Below are positions 52,172 to 56,436 of a stretch of 56,436 bases of DNA, one piece after another; position 1 is the stretch's first letter; each line of letters begins with the position of its first letter. The DNA is from Streptomyces sp. NBRC 110035. GTDB lineage: Bacteria; Actinomycetota; Actinomycetes; Streptomycetales; Streptomycetaceae. Made by a program: the position numbers and the translations under genes. The notes under the pieces are model-generated. The model did no database searches and was not told where the DNA came from. It was given only the letters and a program-made list of their open reading frames with translations. The DNA is taken from assembly GCF_000829695.1 (NCBI RefSeq), contig NZ_BBNN01000053.1, positions 3,570-60,005 on the forward strand, written 5' to 3'.

Positions 52172-52705
52172 GCCGCTGCCCGCCGGCGACGCCGGTTCAG
52201 CCCTCCTGCGCGTCACCCGTCGCGGAAGGCGCGCCCCGTCCGGGGCAGGGCGCGTCGGTCCGTGCCTGTCGGTGGACACCGCACCGGGCCCGGCCGGGCC
52301 GTGGGTGGTGAGGGTGAGACCGGAGAAGTCCCTGCCCATGACGACGGGACCGTACTGCGTTCCCCCGCTGACCCGGTTCGTCACCGCACCTTCACCCGTA
52401 CGCACCGACCGCGCCTGCTGCCACCAGCTCTCCAGGGCGAGGCGAAACTCCGCGTCGAGCGCGGCGCGTACGGCAAGGGCCGTGCTCAACCGCTGGGCTC
52501 GCTCCAACTCGCCGGGATCCTGCGTCAGCGCCGTGAGCTCGGCCTCACCGGAACTCACCACCAGTGCACCGGCCCCACCATCGGCCTCATCACGCCGGAA
52601 CGGGCGACGGACCAGCGTGCTCAACGCCGCCCACGCCTGCCGGCCGGCCTCGCCGCCGACACTCCCTGCCAGAGCCGCCAGCGCGGCTGCCGAGATCGGA
52701 TCCAT
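52037..52705 (-). CDS. Helper protein associated with NACHT/STAND gene
   Basis: Up to 222 residues from ATG 52705 with GGGGAG upstream. The N-terminal ~130 residues are the recognisable part: DPISAAALAALAGSVGGEAG, QAWAALSTLVRRPFR, SSGEAELTALTQDPGELERA, and TNRVSGGTQYGPVVMGRDFS. This last tag resembles the N-terminal tag of the NACHT protein (FSGVGGPVVLRRDF). The C-terminal ~90 residues are low-complexity and overlap the 3' end of the NACHT gene on the other strand, so the natural end may have been lost. It lies convergent with the NACHT gene. I infer that it associates with that protein; no function is known. Confidence 0.7.
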   Translation of the reverse strand: MDPISAAALAALAGSVGGEAGRQAWAALSTLVRRPFRRDEADGGAGALVVSSGEAELTALTQDPGELERAQRLSTALAVRAALDAEFRLALESWWQQARSVRTGEGAVTNRVSGGTQYGPVVMGRDFSGLTLTTHGPAGPGAVSTDRHGPTRPAPDGARLPRRVTRRRAEPASPAGSGSRPPGEATLQFGVAELVRRADLPKHSPPVCVREERHQPPWHLAA

Positions 52706-53088
52706 CGCCACTCCCCGGACACTTGCCGGTCACCGTGCCCACCTGCCGGGCACCGGACAACACACCCACAGAGCATGACCCGTCCAACGGCAACGCGCCC
52801 CCGACTCGAGGTCCTTCCCGGCAAAAGGAGCCGACGGCCATCAAGGACGAGGTGACCGAGCCGGCACTCCGGCCGGACCTCGTGTCCCGCGGCCCCGGCC
52901 GGGAACCGGGAGCCAGGGCGGTCGGTGCCCCGATGCCGGGGCCGGGACGGCTGCGGAGACAGCCCGGCCGCGCCCGCCGTGACGGCTCGGTCGGCCGGGG
53001 TGGTGCGTTCGGCGCGGGGTCGGCCGGCGCGGCTCGCCGTGCACGTCGCGCTGACGGCAGACCGCCGGCGGGTGCGGGCGTGCGGCGG
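52706..53088. other. Intergenic region between helper and CAP genes
   Basis: About 380 bp; no supported gene, hairpin or promoter can be named. Confidence 0.35.
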
Positions 53089-53976
53089 CTACCGGGCCGT
53101 GCCGAAGTTCTGGGTCCAGTAGTCACCGGGCTGCGCGAGACCGACGCCGATCTCCTCGAACGCGCAGTTCAGTATGTTCTCCTTGTGGCCGGGGCTGGCC
53201 ATCCAGCCGGCCATCACCTGCTCGGGAGTGGAGTAGCCGTAGGCGACGTTCTCGCCGTAGGTGCTCCAGTTGTAGCCGGCCCGTGTGATGCGGTCGGCGG
53301 GCGAGGACCCGTCCGAGCCGGTGTGCGACATGCTGCCGCTCGCCGCCATGTCGTCGCTGTGGTCCTGCGCGGCCTCGGTCAGGGTGGGGTTCACCTTCAC
53401 CGGGGAGCAACCGACCTTGCCGCGCTCGGCGTTGACGAGTTCCACGACCCTGGCGACGGCTCCGGAGGCGGTGGCGTCAGCCGTCGCCGCGGGGCTCGAA
53501 GCACCGGCGGCGGGTTCGGGGGCGGCCGTAGTGGGCCGCGGCGCGGTCGTAGAGGACTCAGGGGCCGCGGTGGTGGGCTTCGGGGCCGCGGTGGTGGGCT
53601 CGGCGGTGGGCTTCGGGGCCGTGCTGATGGGCCTGGAGGCGGATGTCCCGGGAGCCGTCTTCTTCGGCTTGTGCGACGGCCTGGCGCTGCCGTGCTTCGG
53701 TGCACCGGCCTTCGAGGGGCTCGCGGTGGCGGCCGGTGTGCTCGTCGGCGCCGTCGTGGACCCGCCGTGCTGCCGGCCGTTCCACGGGCGGTGCCGGTCG
53801 GCGTCGCCCCACCTGTCCTCGGCCGCGGCGGGGGCGGCGGTGTCCTGGTTCTGCCGTTGCCCGCTGCCGGGCCAGTCGGCACAGGCCATGGCGACCGAGG
53901 GTATGCCTATGGCGCTCATGGCGACTGCCGTGACGACCGTCCGCCGGTACCGCTTCTGATGACGATGCTTTCCCAT
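53089..53976 (-). CDS. Secreted CAP/SCP-domain (YkwD-like) protein
   Basis: 295 residues from ATG 53976. The N-terminus (GKHRHQKRYRRTVVTAVAMS and a hydrophobic stretch ending SVAMACADW) is a signal peptide with a strongly basic start. A Thr/Pro-rich linker with repeated PTTAAP units spans about 100-175. The C-terminal ~120 residues form a CAP domain: VVELVNAERGKVGCSPVKVN, the His in GSMSHTGSDGSSPADRI, GENVAYGYSTPEQVMAGWMA and SPGHKENILNCAFEEIGVG. CAP proteins of this type are common in Streptomyces; their role outside the cell is not settled. It is monocistronic here as far as I can see. Confidence 0.9.
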   Translation of the reverse strand: MGKHRHQKRYRRTVVTAVAMSAIGIPSVAMACADWPGSGQRQNQDTAAPAAAEDRWGDADRHRPWNGRQHGGSTTAPTSTPAATASPSKAGAPKHGSARPSHKPKKTAPGTSASRPISTAPKPTAEPTTAAPKPTTAAPESSTTAPRPTTAAPEPAAGASSPAATADATASGAVARVVELVNAERGKVGCSPVKVNPTLTEAAQDHSDDMAASGSMSHTGSDGSSPADRITRAGYNWSTYGENVAYGYSTPEQVMAGWMASPGHKENILNCAFEEIGVGLAQPGDYWTQNFGTAR

Positions 53977-54012
53977 GCGTGACCTCACCTGCTGCTGTCC
54001 GGAGGTCGTCAT

Positions 54013-54649
54013 TCTTGGGACGGCCCGGCGTCGGGCGCAAAGGCCGTCGCACTACCGGGCTTCGTAGGTCCGCGAGGGTCTTGCGGCGGGCGGGAGAGCG
54101 TGCCGACCCGCTCGCGCCGGGCCCCGCGGGACGCCTGCCGCCTCGTCAGAAGCCCTCGTCCGGCGAAAGAACCGCAGCACTCGGCTCCCCACCGGATCGC
54201 CGCCCGCCTCGGCCCGCCTCACGCCCACGGCAAGACGGACAAATCCCCTATGTCGTCTGAGCGGGTTCTACTAAACGGCCTGCGTAGATCGCGGACGTGG
54301 TGTGACAGGTGTCACGGAATCATGGATTCCGGATCGTGGCCGGGGTCCGGGAAGCACGCCCGCGGGTGCCGGACCTCGTGCACCGACTGCCGCGATCCGG
54401 ACTCCGGCCCGGGGCGGACGGCCCGCCCGGAGCGTCTTGGAAGCGGCAGGCCCCGCCCGTCCTCCAGGGCCGCCACCTCCTCCTCGCCGCCCTGGACGGA
54501 AGCCTCGTCGTTTCCGTCCGTATGGGGCACCTCCTGGGGCTCGAAGCCGCTTCCGCGGTACGTCACCACCTCGGCGCGCCGGAGACGAGCGGTGCGGGTG
54601 TGCCCCGGGGGGCCGGTCTGTGGCGGGGGACGGCTCTGTTCGGTGGTGA
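54013..54649. other. Intergenic region with a 14-bp palindrome
   Basis: About 640 bp without a supported gene. GTGACAGGTGTCAC at 54302-54315 is a perfect 6+2+6 palindrome in a less GC-rich stretch and could be a regulator site, but nothing nearby looks like its target. Confidence 0.35.
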
Positions 54650-54768
54650 CCGGCGCCGGGTTCGATGGAGCTGACGCGTACGTGCTGCCGGGTGGGCTCC
54701 CGGCGGAGTGCTTCACTGAAGGCGGTGACGGTGAACTCGGCGGCGCCGGTGTCGGTCATGTCGGCCAC
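54650..54768 (-). pseudogene. Remnant of a short-chain dehydrogenase
   Basis: The minus strand encodes TVTAFSEALRREPTRQHVRV followed by SSIEPG, the segment after the catalytic Tyr-x-x-x-Lys in SDR enzymes. No Tyr/Lys motif, start or NAD-binding glycine motif is nearby. The same frame degenerates to Arg/Pro-rich sequence within 40 residues. It is a fragment left in front of the IS3 element. Confidence 0.65.
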
Positions 54769-54817
54769 GCGCCGGGGGGAGGGGCGCCCGACCGGGGGAG
54801 ACGCGGGCGGCCAGGGG

Positions 54818-55870
54818 TGAGGTTCCCCCGAGATGCGGAGGGTGGTGACAGAGGGTCAGATGGTTCTCATGAGAGGAGCATCGGCCATGGCTGCACCCAG
54901 AAAGTACTCGCTGGAGTTGCGTGAGCGTGCGGTACGGATGTATCGCACCACGGAGCCGAGGCCGCAGATCAAGAAGCCGGCTGTCGACCTCGGTGTGCAT
55001 CCCGAGGCTCTGCGCGGCTGGATCCGGCAGGCCGAGGCGGACGCCGGCGAGCGCGACGACCGGCTCACCACCGACGAGCGGGCCGAGCTGGTGGCGCTGC
55101 GTAAGGAGAACGCCCAGCTCAAGCGGGCGAACGACGTGCTGCGGACGGCGTCTGCGTTTTTCGCGGCGCAACTCGACCCGACCCGGCCCAGGTGACGGCG
55201 CTCCTCGACGAGCATCCCCGCCTGGGAGCCGAGTGCGTACTTCGGGAACTGCACATCCCCTCCTCCACCTGCTACCGCTGGCGCCGCGCCGAGCGCGAGC
55301 CGTGCGAACGGCAACGCCGCGACGCCGGGCTCACCGAACTCACCGAGCAGATCAAGGAGATCCACGCGGAATCCGGTGGCGTCTACGGATCACCACGCGT
55401 GCACGCCGTCCTCAGACGCGAGGGCACGCGCGTCGGCCGCAAGCGGGTCGAACGTCTGATGCGCGAGGCCGACATCGCGGGCATCAGCCCACGCCGCAAG
55501 GGCTTCACCCGCCGCGATGCCAAGGCCACGCCCGCCCCGGACCTGGTCAACCGGGACTTCACCGCGTCCGCGCCGAACCGGCTGTGGGTCACCGACCTCA
55601 CCATGATCTCCACCGGGGAGGGCCCGTTGTGGCTCTCGGCGATCCGGGACGCGTTCTCCCGCCGGGTGGTGGCCTGGGAGACCCCGGCCCGCGCGGACGC
55701 CGACCTGGTCCTGACCACGCCGGAGTACGCGCTCGCGTCCCGTGAGGTCGAGCCCGGCAAGCTCATCCATCACGCCGACCACGGCTGTCAGTACACGTCC
55801 ATCAAGCTCACAACACGCCTGGTGAGAGCGGGAGTTCAAGCGTCGATGGGTTCCGTCGGGGACTCATATG
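54818..55870 (+). mobile_element. IS3-family element, right part cut off by an IS110-family insertion
   Basis: Contains orfA and an incomplete orfB. A possible left end starts TGAGGTTCCCCCGAGATG at about 54818 (IS3 elements start with TG). The right end is not in the window because an IS110-type element interrupts orfB at about 55870; the rest may lie beyond it. Confidence 0.75.
54887..55195 (+). CDS. IS3-family transposase OrfA
   Basis: 102 residues from ATG 54887 with AGAGGAG 8 bases upstream. It begins AAPRKYSLELRERAVRMYRT, a helix-turn-helix of the IS3 OrfA type, followed by a leucine-zipper-like ELVALRKENAQLKRANDVLR region. OrfA binds the ends of the element and regulates OrfB. It overlaps orfB by 4 bases (GTGA); in IS3 elements a fused OrfAB is usually made by frameshifting near this overlap. 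Since orfB is broken, this element is presumably inactive. Confidence 0.9.
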   Translation: MAAPRKYSLELRERAVRMYRTTEPRPQIKKPAVDLGVHPEALRGWIRQAEADAGERDDRLTTDERAELVALRKENAQLKRANDVLRTASAFFAAQLDPTRPR

Positions 55871-55875
55871 ACTGT
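55192..55875 (+). pseudogene. IS3-family transposase OrfB, truncated before its catalytic Glu
   Basis: The rve-type core is visible: GVYGSPRVHAVLRREGTRVG, first Asp in LWVTDLTMISTGEGPLW, second Asp in HHADHGCQYTS. Homology stops at SMGSVGDSYD, where normal OrfB continues toward NALAE with the catalytic Glu. The open frame carries on for 19 residues of unrelated sequence from the IS110-type insertion, to 55932. The DDE site is therefore incomplete. Confidence 0.88.
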
Positions 55876-55876
55876 C

Positions 55877-56079
55877 AGTCTTTTCGCACCGGATCCCGCA
55901 AGGATCGGGTAGTCCCGGCTGAGGCGGTCTGACTCTTGCGTATGACTGACCCCGTGAGTGTCCTGGCGTTGATCTGTATAGGAGCCTGGAGCCGACTCAC
56001 CAAAGCGTCCCCGTGACAGTCCTGTCCGTCCGACCGGCGACAGCGTGAACACCCACGTTAGCGACCGGAAGGACCAACC
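55877..56079 (+). ncRNA. Candidate bridge RNA region of the IS110-family element
   Basis: In IS110 elements of the IS621 type the non-coding stretch before the recombinase gene encodes a bridge RNA with loops matching the target and the donor end. Here this ~200-bp stretch contains TATGACTG at 55941-55948, identical to the insertion junction at 55867-55874. Both copies have GACTC a few bases before them. Location, size and guide-like match all fit; RNA structure was not computed. Confidence 0.45.
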
Positions 56080-56436
56080 GTGCACCACAGCGAGCAGCCC
56101 AGGTCCGGGCATGTTGTGATCGGCGTCGACACGCACAAGCACGTGCACGTCGCGGCGGTGATGGACACGATCGGCGGGATCCTGGCCACCTTGACGATTC
56201 CCACCGACACCGGCGGCTTCCGGCAACTGGCGGACTGGGCCGCCTCGTTCGGCAAGGTTCTGGCCTTCGGGATCGAGGGCACCGGCTCCTACGGTGCCAC
56301 GTTGACCTCGTTCCTGCGCAGGGCGGGCCACAAGGTGGTCGAGGCCGGCCGCCCGGACCGGCGGCTGCGGCGCATGAACGGCAAGTCCGACACCCTGGAC
56401 GCCGAGAACGCCGCCCGCGCGGTGCTGGCCGGGTTC
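56080..56436 (+). CDS. IS110-family transposase (DEDD recombinase), N-terminal part
   Basis: 119 residues visible, GTG 56080 with GGAAGGA 6 bases upstream; the gene leaves the window. HVVIGVDTHKHVHVAAVMDT carries the first Asp of the RuvC-like DEDD fold; GIEGTGSYGATLTSFLRRAG has the Glu, and RMNGKSDTLDAENAARAVLA the following Asp pair. This is the standard N-terminal catalytic domain of IS110 enzymes; the C-terminal transposase_20 domain would follow. It uses a bridge RNA in characterised relatives. Its insertion broke the IS3 element. Confidence 0.93.
   Translation, partial: MHHSEQPRSGHVVIGVDTHKHVHVAAVMDTIGGILATLTIPTDTGGFRQLADWAASFGKVLAFGIEGTGSYGATLTSFLRRAGHKVVEAGRPDRRLRRMNGKSDTLDAENAARAVLAGF

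Larger units (their letters stand above)
55871..56436 (+). mobile_element. IS110-family element inserted in IS3 orfB, truncated by window edge
   Basis: Foreign sequence begins where orfB homology breaks off, at about 55871. About 205 bp of non-coding DNA precede an IS110-type transposase gene that leaves the window. IS110 elements lack long inverted repeats, so the exact end is uncertain by a few bases. Confidence 0.8.

Overview
This window is high-GC DNA from a Streptomyces or close relative. The signs are near-saturated G/C third codon positions, many GTG starts, Shine-Dalgarno sites of the GGAGG type, and families typical of the genus (DUF397, DUF5753, DUF6879, DUF4232, NB-ARC/TPR and NACHT STAND proteins, Pgl proteins, CAP and TNT secreted proteins). 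The left 26 kb is a defence and mobile-element island. The rest is mostly accessory metabolism plus an unusual recombination module, and the right end is nested insertion sequences.

Region 1 (1-10,940): a truncated trypsin-like protease/P-loop NTPase with its trypco2-type partner; a Tn3-family transposase; a decayed stretch of truncated DUF5753, DUF397 and EcsC-like genes, the last carrying a frameshift and a 141-bp MITE-like insertion with target duplication; a DUF6879 gene pair; and a STAND NTPase (NB-ARC/TPR) coupled to a small helper gene.

Region 2 (11,319-25,963): a BREX/Pgl-like system. pglY and pglZ overlap, then come a leftward operon of a DUF262 (GmrSD-type) protein and a CBS-HEPN protein, then divergent brxD and brxHI. 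No PglX methyltransferase or PglW kinase is present in the window. A diverged remnant of a second pglZ 3' end lies just beyond brxHI, so the DUF262/CBS-HEPN/BrxD/BrxHI segment is bracketed by two pglZ tails. The HNH motif of the DUF262 protein looks degenerate while the HEPN RNase motif is intact. This is my best candidate for an undescribed system.

Region 3 (26,173-36,243): a PASTA-domain membrane protein, an EF-G C-terminal remnant, and a beta-1,3-glucan utilisation locus. The locus holds a Tat-exported GH55-like glucanase divergent from an ABC sugar importer plus GH1 beta-glucosidase, with a CebR-like operator between them. A DUF4232 lipoprotein follows.

Region 4 (36,460-41,556): two adjacent operons, each preceded by an 11/12 match to the actinobacterial LexA box. 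One is a RuvC paralogue lacking conserved catalytic and stacking residues, plus a RuvB paralogue, with no ruvA. The other is a RecA-fold (Sak4/AAA_24-like) ATPase, two unrecognised genes and an ssb. This looks like an SOS-controlled accessory recombination cassette.

Region 5 (42,064-49,332): a small ORF, a secreted TNT-type NAD glycohydrolase with an immunity-like neighbour, and a glycine-betaine locus (betaine aldehyde dehydrogenase, CodA-like choline oxidase/dehydrogenase, BCCT choline transporter) with a 9-bp tandem repeat before the transporter.

Region 6 (49,711-56,436): a NACHT STAND gene broken by small indels, its helper on the opposite strand, a CAP/SCP secreted protein, a short-chain dehydrogenase remnant, and an IS3-family element interrupted by an IS110-family element. 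The upstream non-coding end of the IS110 element contains an 8-nt match to the insertion junction, as expected for a bridge RNA guide.
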